In this document: in pieces, positions 36,618 to 49,469 of the stretch | How positions within the stretch are numbered: the stretch's first letter is position 1 | Layout: each line of letters starts with the position of its first letter | DNA from: Liolophura sinensis | Taxonomy: Eukaryota; Mollusca; Polyplacophora; Chitonida; Chitonidae | Direction: 5' to 3' | NCBI RefSeq assembly: GCF_032854445.1 | Contig: NC_088300.1 | Location: forward strand, 11,999,191-12,063,190 | Length of the DNA: 64,000 nucleotides | Notes under the pieces: generated by a model | What the model was told of the DNA's origin: nothing | What the model saw: the letters and a program-made list of their open reading frames with translations, nothing else | The model's database searches: none | Position numbers and translations under genes: made by a program

Positions 36618-39600
36618 CCGTCTACTTCATACTTCCACAAAAGAGCTGATAGTGGTTTATGTGTCAAGAACCTAAATGTCCAACGAACATCGTGGAGCAT
36701 TTGGTGTAGAATTTTACTTCTAGCACGAGGCTAATATATTCTTATTAAACATTTTGTAAACTCTACATGCACAGCTACTTAAAATTTACACTGGAATGAA
36801 TGGTCGTTGTTCTATACGTCGTCAACACAAGTGTTCAAGCTGACTAACAATATCATGAGATATTAGCACAATATTCTACCAACAGCTGTTGGATGGATTT
36901 CAATGTCGTTTGACCACTCCTCATCAGCTTGTTTGGGAACTGGGCATAAAACATTAATCAAACATATAAATAAAAAAAAATTGACGTGTTTTGAAAATTT
37001 TCTGTGAGCGTATGCCAGAGACGAGTTTCTCTCATTTTTGAGTTTAAATTTCAATCATGTTCAGCGAAGGTAATTCTTATGTTCGGAAAGCGTTGGCAGA
37101 CACAATCACATTTTCGCAGTTCCAAGCAAGTTTGGCAGGAAATCATTCTTTCAGATAAAAAGGCAAACCGTTATTATTTCAAAATATGCCTAAAGAAATA
37201 CTGTCGCATGGATGCCATGTTTGTAGATAATAATCCATAGCCACATGAACAGATACAGATGATCACTGTCGGGCAATAAAACACGGGATAACACCATTTA
37301 GAAAAACATACAAGATAATCCTAGCATGAGAATAATTGCTTTTTGTGTTGCTTTTTGGTAAAAAACAAAGAAAGATGTGCGTACAACAGCGTGTTGTTAG
37401 TTGTTCAAAAAGTACCCCATACACCTTTAAGAAAAGTATGAGATAAAAGGCAATTTCATCATCAACATTTCTACTGTGAGTAAATGCAGAGAGAATATTT
37501 AGCTCGCACATGTATATGCATGGTGAACTTTTTGGATAATATTCAACAAACTGAAGCACAGTGACGTCCCAGATTTCCTGCAATCTTTTAAGAGATTATT
37601 CTTTGTCTTCAAACATCTTTAAGAGTCTTATTTTCACATTGCATACAGATATAAATATAGAATTACATGTATATTTATGTTGAATAGACAGAAATATAGC
37701 TATAAAAGCAATGTGGGCATATAAAAAATCATCTGTGCTCCTGATTGTTCAATAGGGTCCAAAAAGTCCATCATGGAAAATCAATCTTTGTTCGCATTTT
37801 ATTTACTAAAAACTATTTTTAAAAAAGAAACTGTGAAAAACACATTGCAATTCACAACAGGATAGCATTTTATGCCGTGGGTACTTAACCTGCCTTTTTA
37901 AATTAACAGTTTCCTTCAAATGAGACTTGAGCCCTTTTTTTCTGCTTCAAGACTTTGAAAAAGAAAAGCCTGTCTGAATAAGTTGGGGAAATGAAATTTA
38001 ACACACACACTGTCGATAGTAGATCCTGAAACAGTGGTTGACGTGTATATTTTATGTAAAGTAGAGCCTATAAGAAAATTAAAATTGAAAGAATAGTTAT
38101 GTAGATAGCGGTAAACATTCATACAGTAATTCCCCGGCGTGTTAAAATACTGTCAGGTGAACAACCTCAAGACATACTCGATATACATACATAATAACAT
38201 TAGTACACATCTGAGCAACTTTTTATCAAAATAAGGTTGCCCACAGCTATAAACAAATGGCTCAGTATTAATTGTTTTCCACCCCCACATTAAACTCATT
38301 GAGAAAGTAAACAGAGCTTTAACATATTTTGCTATCAAGCATTATTTTTGTATTCATGTACCTCATTTCTTTTTCGTGTGACAAAGTGCAAGAAAATGAG
38401 ACCTTTATGCAAATACATTTGAATTTGAGGCTGAAAAGAATAATCAAATAACATCAAAAGTATTTATGTGGATGTAAATAAGTATTAAAACATAAAATGT
38501 CAAATCGGTTACAAAATTTTAACACTATGTGGTAACCAAGACACATACAGGAAGAAAAAAATCATTTTGGAAAATATGAACTCTAAATGTACCCACTGTA
38601 GTACCCGTACATATGAGTTGCCTGTAAAACAGTTAATGAACATTAACGCGTCAGTCGTGCTTTAAAAGTGGCATCTGTTCAAGAAATGTGGTAAGTATTC
38701 AATACTAATTGTTTATGATTAACGTGGAAAGGCATTCATGCATATAATTTCCATTCATCAAACCTTTAGCAATAAACTGATATACAATATTATTACTGCA
38801 AAAAGTAAGTAAAGTACGTATTTTGCAAATAAGAGGATAACGAATCAAGTTGTTCAAAAGCACAGTCGTTTTTCATGTCCCAGAGGATAAGACGCAAGAA
38901 AATCAAAATCATCCCTTCAAAAACAATGTTCGGACAATGATATCTTGATTACTGCACAAGCTTAATCAACATTTTACAATAGACCAATATAATATAACAC
39001 AGATACACAGTTCCATTTTGGTACAAATACAGTTGTCAGTATAACACGTGACTAGTTGTGCATAACGGTTGAATCACAACAGCTAGACAATCCTGCACGT
39101 TAGTGAATGTATTGATCAAATAAATACTGGAGGTCAAGGCCTGGGACACGAGGTTAGGCCTACATATAGAAAATTAAGAAAGAAGGTGGACTATGGCTAA
39201 AGAACATAACTGAATGACTGGGAACATTCTAGTTGGTTTACACGGCTCTTCCTGTATAATACTAACAGGATGGCGTAGAAGTCACAGGCAGTAGTCTCCA
39301 CAGAGCTGCTTTATTTATGACTTAGTCGACTGGTAGGAGTTTCCAGCCTGCCGCAGCGAGACAGCCCATTCCTATACCAACCCGGAATACATCGCCTCAC
39401 ACGGTCAGATGCAAAGCTTTCAAACAGCTAGGCTCAATCGATCCATTGATAGCAGGAAAGTTGTTCATAACACTGATTCAAGGAACAAAATATGTTACAG
39501 TAAAATAAGAGTTGGGAAATGTTGTCCCGGGCCGCAGGTAAAATAACCCAAGGATTTGAGGACATGACGATAGCCACCGGTCTCAACTGACAACGTGAAT

Positions 39601-39739
39601 CGACCCTTTTTTAAAGTGATGGCGTGAAACATTCATGATTGTGATAAGTGGGAATAAATCTTGTACATGGCTAAAAGTGGAACGAAGGAACGGTTACACA
39701 AACAGTCGTTTGGGTCACAAAGCTTAACAGAGAAATGCA
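36618..39739. other. Unique AT-rich stretch
   Basis: About 3 kb with no element, array, RNA gene or credible exon recognised. Confidence 0.5.
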
Positions 39740-39789
39740 AAAGGACGAAACAAGTTTTTTTTCTTCGCGTCTTTCTCTAGCGCCATTCT

Positions 39790-39960
39790 GTTCGCCACTA
39801 CTTTTAGCGCGCAGCACAGCTTGAGTCACATGACAGAGCTGCACCAATGAGAGCAGAGATAATGAAGCCATCTGGGCGAGTGTCACAGTGAGGTAGGGCT
39901 AGTCGTGTTTACGCCGGTAATTTTCTATACAAAATAATTCCAATGACAGAGTGTCTGGTT
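39790..39960. promoter_or_regulatory. Possible bidirectional promoter
   Basis: Within a less AT-rich patch lie agtcacatgac, an E-box of MITF/TFE/USF type, and accaatgag, a CCAAT box, close together. To the left, on the minus strand, an ATGGCG start (near 39781) opens a 20-codon frame beginning MALEKDAKKK. To the right, on the plus strand, lies the exon-like segment at 40042-40244. No TATA box seen. Suggestive only. Confidence 0.25.
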
Positions 39961-40041
39961 CCAGCGACCGCTCAGTCTACCGCTGTCCCTGTAGCCACGG
40001 TCCATCCAGTCGGCGACTCAAGAGGCCAGTTTCAAGTCGCC

Positions 40042-40244
40042 ATGGCTCGGTTTGTATGCACTGTTTCCAAACCTCCCAGCTTCTTCTATATCCGTTCTTC
40101 TCTCTCTCACGCTTTACCATACCCCGCTCCCAAGAACCGACGTCTAAATTTTATATTCCAGCAATGGGTTATTTTAGGGTTTTTACAAAACTTCCGACCT
40201 CGTCACGCTTACAATACCTCCTCTAGTTGCCCGTTGTCTAGTCG
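40042..40244 (+). CDS. Candidate first coding exon, 67 codons, unknown
   Basis: The ATG sits in an ideal context (gccATGG). The frame stays open for 67 codons plus two bases (MARFVCTVSKPPSFFYIRSS at the N-terminus) and ends at a strong donor, TCG|GTGAGA, just before an in-frame TGA. The same frame is open further upstream to an ATG at 39943. Composition is rich in Ser, Pro and aromatic residues. No domain is recognised and no second exon was found. Confidence 0.2.
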
Positions 40245-41531
40245 GTGAGATGCGTTCAACTGGAAAAGACAGGTCGGTTTGCACATGTATTTTCTATACC
40301 ATTCACAGGTAATATACTCGCCTTCGATAAGGTACGCTTACTCTTCAAATGCTCCCCCGCCCCTCCATTTCAGTATGACCAAGCATGGTGAAATCACTGA
40401 CGCAATTCTTTGCATATGCTGAGTATATGGGCAATTTTTGACCGTCAAAATGCAATAGGGCAATGACAGAACCAATGCAGGTGGTTTTACGGAACTCACC
40501 TACGTTGCCTTAGTGCCGCACCACAGGGTTTAGTTGCCCTCAAGAACAAGTCGTGTGTGTGTGTCCGGTACCTTGACAGATCTTATTAACCGGTACATCA
40601 ATACAATGAAAAAGCAGGTTATTAAAAGTATTTAATGTAAGTACAGTTCCACGACCATGTAGGATTAGCCAACGAAATGATATTGAACTTTTTATGAAGG
40701 TTTCATTTGTCTGTTTTATGTCCGAAGTTTCGAGGAATATGGTGTGAGTAAGTCACATTCAAAACCTTATACACCATTTGTCACCTATGAGTTGATCGTT
40801 TTTTTTCTCGAGTGTTTAATATGTGCTATTGTATATTCCTGGTTGTGTAAGGCCTATATTGAAAATGCAAGCAAATCTTGATTCTACGTTTGTGGTGTTT
40901 TCGGGCTAGCTCCTTTCCCGTTAGTATTCACTGATCGCTCAGTCATACCTTTCACAAAATATTACAGTGATTGTAATAAACCTGAAATGTTTTTGTCACC
41001 ACGCTCATTCTAAGTTCACTGCGGCAAAAACAAAATGTGCTTCTTTTTCGAGGAGATCTATTTGCTTATAGTAGAAGATCTTCAGACGTTTGTTCAGCTT
41101 TGTACTGGGTCTGTGTTCATTGTGCTATACATGATCTTTCTTCAGTGATTGGTCAGTCTTCATGTTATATAATGCAATGCTTGACTGCCAAATGTAATAA
41201 AACCCTACAGTTTGGGTTGCGTACTGTTGTGACTTTCTATGTATTTCCACATGGTCTCTTCAAGTGCATATTTATACGTACTTAGACATAGACATTTTCT
41301 TAGCTTTGCACTATCATGGAGAGATTTTAGTTTTCATTCGCCCGAGTAATTTTTATTTAGAGAGCACAGTGATGCTGAACAACGAGACATTATCACGAAG
41401 GTAAAAATTTCAAATTTTACCTTCTGCGTTTCATGAATTGTAAGAGTGATTATTTAACAAGGTTTACGGGTTTATCTGTAGTATGATTTTCTGTTTCTAA
41501 GCGAAGGAGTGCTGTACCCTAACAACAAGTA
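40245..41531. other. Unique stretch
   Basis: Nothing recognised. Confidence 0.5.
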
Positions 41532-41716
41532 CCACTGATTGGATTTGATTTGATTTTGATTGGTGTTTTACGCCGTACTCAAGAATATTTCACTTATACG
41601 ACGGCGGCCAGCATTATGGTAGGTGGAAACCGGGCACAGCCTGGGGGAAAATTCACGACCATCCGTAGGTTGCTGACAGGCCTTCCCACGTACGACCGGA
41701 GAGGCCACTGATTGGA
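41532..41716 (-). mobile_element. 5'-truncated SINE with perfect 12-bp TSD
   Basis: ccactgattgga is present at 41532-41543 and again at 41705-41716. Between them are 161 bp of main-family SINE on the minus strand: a tail of ttgatttgattttgatt type, ttttacgccgtactcaagaa, ttcacttatacgacggcgg and cttcccacgtacgaccggag, truncated before the tRNA head. The 12-bp duplication and 5' truncation show a LINE-driven insertion, young enough for the duplication to be intact. Confidence 0.92.
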
Positions 41717-43420
41717 CAATACCGTAATAAGGTATTCCACAGATATATATCCATGAGTTCAATACAGTAAAATTAATCAAGGACGCGCACGTCACAGCAT
41801 CATGCAATAATATTGCCATATACAATTTAATACAGGATAGCGTGTCTAGCACACAGCATAGCTGAAAGAAGTTACATTGTATTTCCTCAAATTGCCTCAG
41901 CAATGTGTGTAATTGTGACAATATACAAGAATACCATGATGTTAATAATACAATATCAACATATTCGGTAAAGCTCTCCTGGATTATACAGTTCACATCG
42001 TTATATTCGCACACGGTTAAAATTTTCTGAATGACATTGACGGTATGTATATATTATATGCATACAGACTATAAATAAACACACAATGCTAACAGAATAT
42101 GATGTTGGAAATGGTTTAGATTTTAGACTACAGAAAAGGTAAAATTAAGCAACTGATGCTGTGAATTTGACGGACAGCATACATTTACAATAAGATATAT
42201 ATTACTACACTGTCTTTGTTGTTTTCTTTTAACTTATTTTAAATTCCTTTTGTGGCACACGTATCTATACATCGAAAGGGAATTTTTGGAGTGTATATCA
42301 CATGTGACTATAATACATACTACAGTAGCAATATAACCTGACACAATCACATACACCTACTTTGCATGTGTACATTTTATATGCAAACATGAAACCATGA
42401 GGTTTCTGAAGACAGCTTAATACATGTTGGAGTGAGGTGTACTAGAAAAAGCAAAGCGAATATGAAGAAAACGGGATATTTTTCTGCTCTATGGCTGTAT
42501 AACAATTGATGAGACACAACAGGATGTGACCATTTCCGTTGTGTTAGATCCAGTGAAATGGTTTTAAATGCGTTTGACTAACCCTGAGACATTATCAAAT
42601 ATCATAGCACAAAAATATGTATATCTCATCAAAGGTACTATATTATTGCCAAGCACCGGTGTCTCATTCAATAGACATTCTCAGTGTAAGTGTATGAACA
42701 TGCAAACCTTACTAAAATTAGAAACAGGTAACGTAGTTCCAACCTAATTTCATTCATACATCAAAACATCAGCTCCCAATACTTTGAATGGCACCTGTCC
42801 TGTGATTGAGCAAAAAATGACACTTGGCATAACACAATCGTAGTGCATTTATACCGGAAGATTGTTACATAGCGTTTATATTAAGACAGTGACTGTACAT
42901 TTATATAGTAAGACAGATACAATCACATAGGAAATTATACATTCATACAAAAAACGTACATAGATAGATATACGCATGTTATTTATATGCTCACATTCAA
43001 ATGCATGTGTTCTTCATCACAATAACATGTTTACGAGCATCTGTAAATCTGGTAGACGAAAATGCGCTAATTAAGGCAGCTTGTGTAAATTAAACCGCAT
43101 GGAAACCCCAGTATGAGCTGTAAGGAATTAACTTTTTCAAACCTTCTTAAGTATACGTGCACTGTAATTCGTGAAAGGACTGGTTATTGTAATTAACGGA
43201 CAACATAAATGTAAGTAAAATAATAACGAACAACCTTTTAGCTTTTTCACAGAGATTATCAAAGCACGCACGCTGCATATCTTAAAATCCAAGCTACAGG
43301 GAGATGGTTTGAGCATTAGGTCACGCTATGCATGATTCACATAATTATAAATCTTTGTAGAAAATGAAAACGACTGAGGGAGAAAGAATCGGCAGTATAT
43401 GTAATCTCATGAGACTTCGT

Positions 43421-43422
<2 letters not shown>
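41717..43422. other. Unique AT-rich stretch
   Basis: A 148-codon minus frame starting with GTG reads from here into the SINE at 41544 and is treated as chance. Confidence 0.5.
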
Positions 43423-43494
<72 letters not shown>

Positions 43495-43512
43495 GAGAAC
43501 TCATCACCTGTA

Positions 43513-43544
<32 letters not shown>

Positions 43545-43550
43545 CACAAC
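43423..43550. repeat. (TA)n microsatellite, interrupted
   Basis: TA runs at 43423-43491 and 43511-43546, separated by 19 bp of unique sequence. Periodic Ile/Tyr frames on both strands are artefacts. Confidence 0.97.
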
Positions 43551-46109
43551 ATGTATATGTACACCATGTATATGTACACCATGTAATTGGCAAAACCTCA
43601 TATATCCATACATAAACTGTACGTCTTCGTCTTCGTGTTCCGAAAGTTTGTATAGTGTATATTTGATTGCATTCCTGTAGCATTGAACTGTGTTCAGCAC
43701 ATGCAGCAGTAGTATAATTTTTGTGACGCAGGTAAAATTCTTTAAATAAGATATCTTGATGCAGAGGAATAGTGATGTCATCGCCATAATCCGCCCGTGT
43801 TTGTTTGTCATTTAAGTCAACTTATTCTGGTAATTAAAACATAATAAGAAGGTCATAAATTTCGGCATTAGCAAAAATACCTCCATAGCGAACGGTTTTT
43901 CTTTGCTCACCAGGTGATGAATCCTCTTAAATGATAGATTGGCGATATTTTATTGTCGCCTTTTTTACACATAGGTTAACATTTTAGAACTTTGTAGCTC
44001 CACACAATATTTTTAAAATTGCATTCGTGACCACGCCACACTTGCAAAAATAGTAATCCGTGAAATTTCCGGTTATGCGCAAACGTGCTACCGGAAGCTT
44101 ATATTTTACGAAGAACATCGCCATATTTGTCGAAGTATACCATTTGCCGCCAATTAAACTGCGAATTTTAGTTGTTGAAGTATACCATTTTCTGTTCAAA
44201 AATACTTGTCTACAGAAATATGATATCTGGAATGAATTACTGTAATATGCCCTGTCGCATTGTCAACGGCGAAATGTATATAGTGTTAAAATACCGCTCT
44301 CCGCACCCTGAACGGGCCAAAACAATAATTTTGAAACGTCATTAAAATGTAAAATAGCATTGTTTGCTGAATTTCTTGTTCGTTATCACCATGCAAGCTG
44401 ACGTGACATTGAGAAATGTGCGTTGTCACTGTAAAATGTCGACTTCCGCTTCCCAGTGTGAAGGTCGTCGAACGATTGTGTGAAGATTGTGGAAGTGAAA
44501 AAAAACGATAAGGTGATGGCGCCATACACATGTGTACATTGTCTCCTGTACTGAGGCCTACTATAGACATATAAATCAGGTACCATTAATCGCATATATT
44601 CCATATTCATGGAGCATTTTATGCTTTTCTGGATCTGTTCAATTTTTCAAACAATGTAGCATGGTAGTTGGCAAGATTAATTAGTTTTCATTTTTATTTT
44701 ATTCGCGACTGTGTTAAAATGTATCCGAAAGTATATAATAGTTATAATTCGGAGTGAATCAAGAAAACTACCAACAGTAGCCTACCAACGTACAAAATGG
44801 TAATTTAAGCCCTTGACATTTACCGACACTGACATTTACGTTTTCACAAACGACCGCAGACTATATAGGTAGTATTTATTTATTTTTCACAACTGCAATA
44901 GATATAAAGTTATCACAGTTATATATCGTCGTCTTACTCATTAATTCTACGATGGCCATGTTTATTGGTACATCATCTGGGAAAAACTGCTGATCTCAGC
45001 GGTATTAGTCTTATACATATCCGCTGAGTCAAGAACTCATAAAACCATTAAAAATTTTCATTCTCACATCACTATGGAAAGTATTTCTCTGACTCCCGTT
45101 GGATTATACCAGTCAAAAAATATATCATCAATGTCCTTGTGCCAGCTCCAGACTGAGGACAAAAAGAACAATATTTGTCGGCCCTAATCATATCCAGAAT
45201 TTATCTCGACATTGCTTGAAATCAATGATTTGGAAACAGAGTAAACAGGGCTCGAAAAGTAAATCGCGGAAAGATATGTCATACAAACTAATAAGTACTT
45301 TGGGAATTCTGGTAAAGGCCAACTCCTTCATCTTCATTTTCACGAACATTTATTGGTCATAAAACGGCAATGCGTAATAATTGCATATACATTTGTCAGT
45401 TAAGTATTATTTAGAATTTAAATATGATACTTATTTTCACCGGAATATATACACTCGAAAACAGTGATGATTTTATACACAATTTATAGAACTATTTTCG
45501 TTTTTTATGCAATAAAAAGAGCGATTATCACTTTTAATATATACCATCTAACTAAAAGTTATTTTCTTAATCTTTATCTATGTTATCTTAAATTCTTACG
45601 ATAAGGTAAATTCTTAGAAAATAAATTAATGCTATTTTGAAAAAATAGAATGTTCCTTTACATTTTGATAAATGACGTATAAATTATACCACATGTACTC
45701 CATACATACAACAAAGCGATGTCTAAGAAAACATTATCTTGCCGTCTTAATTTTATCCTTTGTTTCACAAGAGCCACATTTACCCTCTCTTCCTATTGCC
45801 TCTAAGAAAAGTTTAATCTTTAACTGAAAACTTTACAGTATATCTACAAGATTTTTTTCGTGGTGAAAATTAAATAGCATTTTCCCCGAAAAGTGATATA
45901 CTTTCCAACATGTTTACGATTCGATGTTTTACCTCATCTTCCTATTGGGCTGTAATATTCTGTCAGGTATAACATGATTTTCAAGTTATATACACTTAAA
46001 TCTGCAGCTTCAACTGTTGTCACTTTTCCTATAAATGAAAAGAGTTATTCCCAGTTCCTGAAACTGATTTGGGTGAAATATACATAACGAATCTAAATAT
46101 ATCTAATAT
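43551..46109. other. Unique AT-rich stretch
   Basis: Only minor duplications such as gaagtataccattt at about 44132 and 44178. Nothing else recognised. Confidence 0.5.
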
Positions 46110-46141
46110 AATTTTATATATACGCTCTTAAAACTAAAATT

Positions 46142-46250
46142 CTGCCCCAGGTTCTGCCCGGTTTCCTCCCACCATAATGGTGGCCGCCATTGTATAAGTG
46201 AAATATTCTTGAGTGCGGCGTAAAACAAAAATCAAAATGAGTAAATAAAA
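46142..46250 (+). mobile_element. 5'-truncated SINE inside repeat copy A
   Basis: ggttctgcccggtttcctcc, accataatggtggccgccat and aatattcttgagtgcggcgt match the SINE core and 3' end, followed by an A-rich tail. Comparison with the related site near 47375 shows that the flanks taaaactaaaat and taaaacgaaaat are the two copies of an 11-12 bp target duplication. Confidence 0.85.
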
Positions 46251-46529
46251 CGAAAATGTTATATGTAACTTTAATAAGGTTAAATCCAACATCTTGGAGG
46301 TAATGGTCAGGGAAAGGCGTTTATTTTGTTAGCTTAACACTTTTTAAAGTGTTAGAAATTTAAGACTTAACAAATGTTTAAAAAAAATTTTTTTTTTTAA
46401 ATACCGTGTTCTGTCAACTTACTTTAGGTGTTGTGTTTCGCATTATTTTTCGGGATATAAATGTTAATAATCTTGTAATCTAAGATTATATTATAACCTA
46501 CAACCAATCATAAAGCGGCGTAGCATTTA

Positions 46530-46795
46530 AACAACCTCATCTTGCGCTGAATTAACACAAGGTATTATTTGTGTACTTTGTAACACAAGCATGTGTACTT
46601 CACATTTATCTAACAAATGTTTGTGTTGGGGTAAGACATTTCTGTGTTGGGGTAACACATGTTTGTGTTGGGGTAAGACATTTCTGTGTTGGGGTAACAA
46701 ATGTTTGTGTTGGGGTTACACATTTCTGTGTTGAATGAAACAACATCGGTTAATGTGTCAGATTTTAACACAAGTGTTTTTGTGTGTGGCATGGA
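46530..46795 (-). mobile_element. AACACA-rich small element, copy 1, with internal 21-bp array
   Basis: On the minus strand it reads cacacaaaaacacttgtgtt, attcaacacagaaatgtg and aagtacacatgc in the same order as the copies at 61200-61490 and 62925-63165. Between the blocks, 46617-46735 holds about six tandem units of tttgtgttggggtaacacat type (21 bp) that the other two copies lack. No coding capacity. Confidence 0.75.
46617..46735. repeat. 21-bp tandem repeat inside the AACACA element
   Basis: Alternating units with gtgttggggtaagacattt and gtgttggggtaacacatg at 21-bp spacing. One matching unit (accccaatacaaat on the opposite strand) exists unamplified in the 61.2 kb copy. Confidence 0.9.
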
Positions 46796-47359
46796 TATGT
46801 TATCGCATTTAACATGTCGTATCATTCTAACACTTAAGGCAATGCTGAGAGTTTAATATCTTCGTTTTAAATATTCACTCATAAAACTTTGTGGGAATAA
46901 TTTTCTGCGTAAGTTGACGCTATCTGTTTTGCAACAACATAATGCGACATTATTTAGAAAAGAAAACCGCTTTGCAAAGTATGGTGTAATTTGCCACAGG
47001 GGACTAATTGCCATTATAAAGCTTTTGTTTGCCGATATTTCCTTTTCCTCAATGTTGACTTAGCATTCTGTAATTGTTTAGATATAGACAGTAACCGTAG
47101 ATGTAGGACTCTAGTCAATTTTAATGGTTAAATTGAAAAGAAAAACAGAAATTAAGTGGTGAGACACTACAAACTACACACAAGAGGGGAAATATCAACC
47201 AAGCAGTTTTATATTTTTATTTCCTACTTGTTTAACGCTATACAGTTCAAAATGTTTAACTTAAAGCGTGGCGGTCAGTTTTGTGAATGGAGAATATCCG
47301 AGTTTTCGGGGTAAAACACACCTTGACAAGTTCTATACCGACGATTTTTTCCACATGGG

Positions 47360-47720
47360 ACGTACAAATATGCTCTTAAAACTGAAATGTTATGTATAAC
47401 TCTAACAGTTTTAAATCTGGTATTTTGGCAGTGGTGGAGGCAGTGGTATTATGAAAGTGAAAGCTTTCATAATATTAGTCTTAGGCTTTCTATTTCTAAA
47501 GTGTTAGAAATGTAACACTTTTCCAAAGTCTAAAATTTATTTTAGTGTCAAATTAACACTATTAGATACTCTAATCCTTTATGAGCTGTTTCACAATATA
47601 TAATTTCTAAAAAGGATTTTACAATCTACGGTTACCTCTTTTACGCGACGCAACATTTTAAGATGTTGGCACTCATATATTTAGCAACTTTTAACGTGTT
47701 GTATCAATTCGGCACGTAGA
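47360..47720. repeat. Diverged dispersed repeat copy B (without insertions)
   Basis: The partner of 46110-46830; see that entry for matching blocks. It serves as an approximate pre-insertion site for the SINE and the AACACA element in copy A. Confidence 0.6.
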
Positions 47721-47973
47721 AAATGTTGACATTTTAACTTTTTAATTGTTTGCTTTTTAAGAGTTCGTGTACATGATTTTGTGGAATACAAGCTGTCATG
47801 AAGCAACGTTAGGCTGTGCAAAAGACCAAATGAGCATCCCCGACCCCTTATTGTCAGCATGATATCACGCACCGTAACAGATACCCTTTACTCGTCCACC
47901 TCATCGTCGGGAGTCATGCACCTTACTGACCCACGTCGCAATCCCTAAGTTTTAATTAGACTTATCGGCACAC

Positions 47974-48016
47974 TGGGGAGGGGGGGGGGGTTAGGGGAAT
48001 GGGGGTGGGGAGGGGG
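47974..48016 (+). other. G-rich, G-quadruplex-prone tract followed by TATAAAT
   Basis: Six or more runs of four to twelve G are separated by one to three bases over about 43 bp, which meets the usual G-quadruplex pattern. TATAAAT follows immediately at 48017. A G-rich element beside a TATA motif resembles a core promoter, but no gene starts downstream. Confidence 0.7.
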
Positions 48017-49469
48017 TATAAATGAATATTGGCAACAATGATATCACAAAGTTATTTCAACATTGCATACTGGACGTGGTATATTTTTTTACAAAAAGTT
48101 AGAATTTTCCCTCACTTTAATAGACGTGTGTCTCTTTAAAATTTATAGCATTTTAGACACTTTGTAAGCACTTCCACATACTTTTTTTTAAATAAACACT
48201 TCCGGTATCATGAGTTTCTGATATTTCCTTTGTCATTAAATCACACAGGTGTGTTAATTGTGGGGTTTCTGTCTTCGACAGGTGTTACCGTATTTTTGAT
48301 GACTAAATACCTCTGGTGTTTTTTTTTTTCTGAGGTTGACACATATACTGAAATTGTCGCTCACAACTCTTGTCAAGAAAGAACTTCTGCCTCAAATTTG
48401 TGAAGATGTGCACATAGACAAGTTGTCGCCAACCTGTGGGCAAGTCAGTTGCTGATACCAGCGAAACATATATTGGCGCCTTCGTATAGGAAGTTATAGT
48501 CATTTTGCCTCCTAAATTATGTTGAAAAGTGATGATTATCAGAAAAAGGAAACAGGGGATGACATCAGTTGTTGAAGTTTATCTCTCACCTTCGAACATG
48601 ACTCAGCCATGTTCATTCACCTTACGCTCACAATCTCTATCCGACCGACATATACTTGTAAAGCGATAATCTGAAATTTTTGCTGTCCATATTTATGATT
48701 TTCGTGGTGGAGAAGAAATACTCGTATTAAACTCAACCAAGACAAACTAGAATCCCAAACTCACGTGCTGCAGGTTTCTGCAAAAATTGCGCACTGATCC
48801 CTCAATGATGATTTTCATACTTTAAGCTTATCAGCCCAAACACTATTTAAGTGTTATGAACTATGAAGACATTCCCATTTGTATTCTTAGATTTCACAGG
48901 GCGAAAAGTCTCAAAGTTTTTCACTGTCAGCCAAAAAACACTGAGAAGTAAAATAGCCATTTGAGGTAGAATTATATGTTAAGTATCCTTTTTAACCTTT
49001 ACACAAGCAATCCAGCACGTGATCAGAACATCATTATGTGTACTAATTGTTTTATATGATCGTCAAAATATAGCATACCTGTGTCATTAAATTATTTTAT
49101 AGACTTCACTCGTGATCTCCAACTGTACTACGTATAGCCTTAAACTGTCAGCATACGCTCAGATGAAGAGAGACGTAACGACGCGTCAGTAATGAGGGCA
49201 ATATGCAGGCCCCGCTTGATTAGCTATATAGCCAGCCGAGTTTAAGTACGGCGTTATAAGGATACCAAGATATTGGTATTAGATCGACAATGACTAGACT
49301 GACAACACTGCAGTACTACTCTACAAATAATTTCTCGAATAACGCCCCCCACCCCCCCGGTTTGTGTCCATGAACTTTTTGGCCCTTTTGTGACATTGTT
49401 TAGTAACGTGTGCCACAAATCCAGTTCATTTGATCTTAACGCAAATTTAAATTGAATAGTTTTGGTTCC
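48017..49469. other. Unique stretch
   Basis: Nothing recognised apart from a C-rich patch near 49345-49360. Confidence 0.5.

Larger units (their letters stand above)
46110..46830. repeat. Diverged dispersed repeat copy A, carrying two insertions
   Basis: Blocks of this region match 47360-47720 in order: gctcttaaaact near 46125 and 47373, gttatatgtaact against gttatgtataact, aagtgttagaaat, a gcggcgtagca / gcgacgcaaca block, and atttaacatgtcgtatca against ttttaacgtgttgtatca. Copy A is longer because it holds a SINE (46142-46250) and an AACACA-rich element with an internal array (46530-46795). Confidence 0.65.

Noticed and set aside
41568-42014. 148-codon minus-strand frame
   Set aside because: It begins at GTG, not ATG, and its last third is translated SINE; a splice-free animal gene is not supported.
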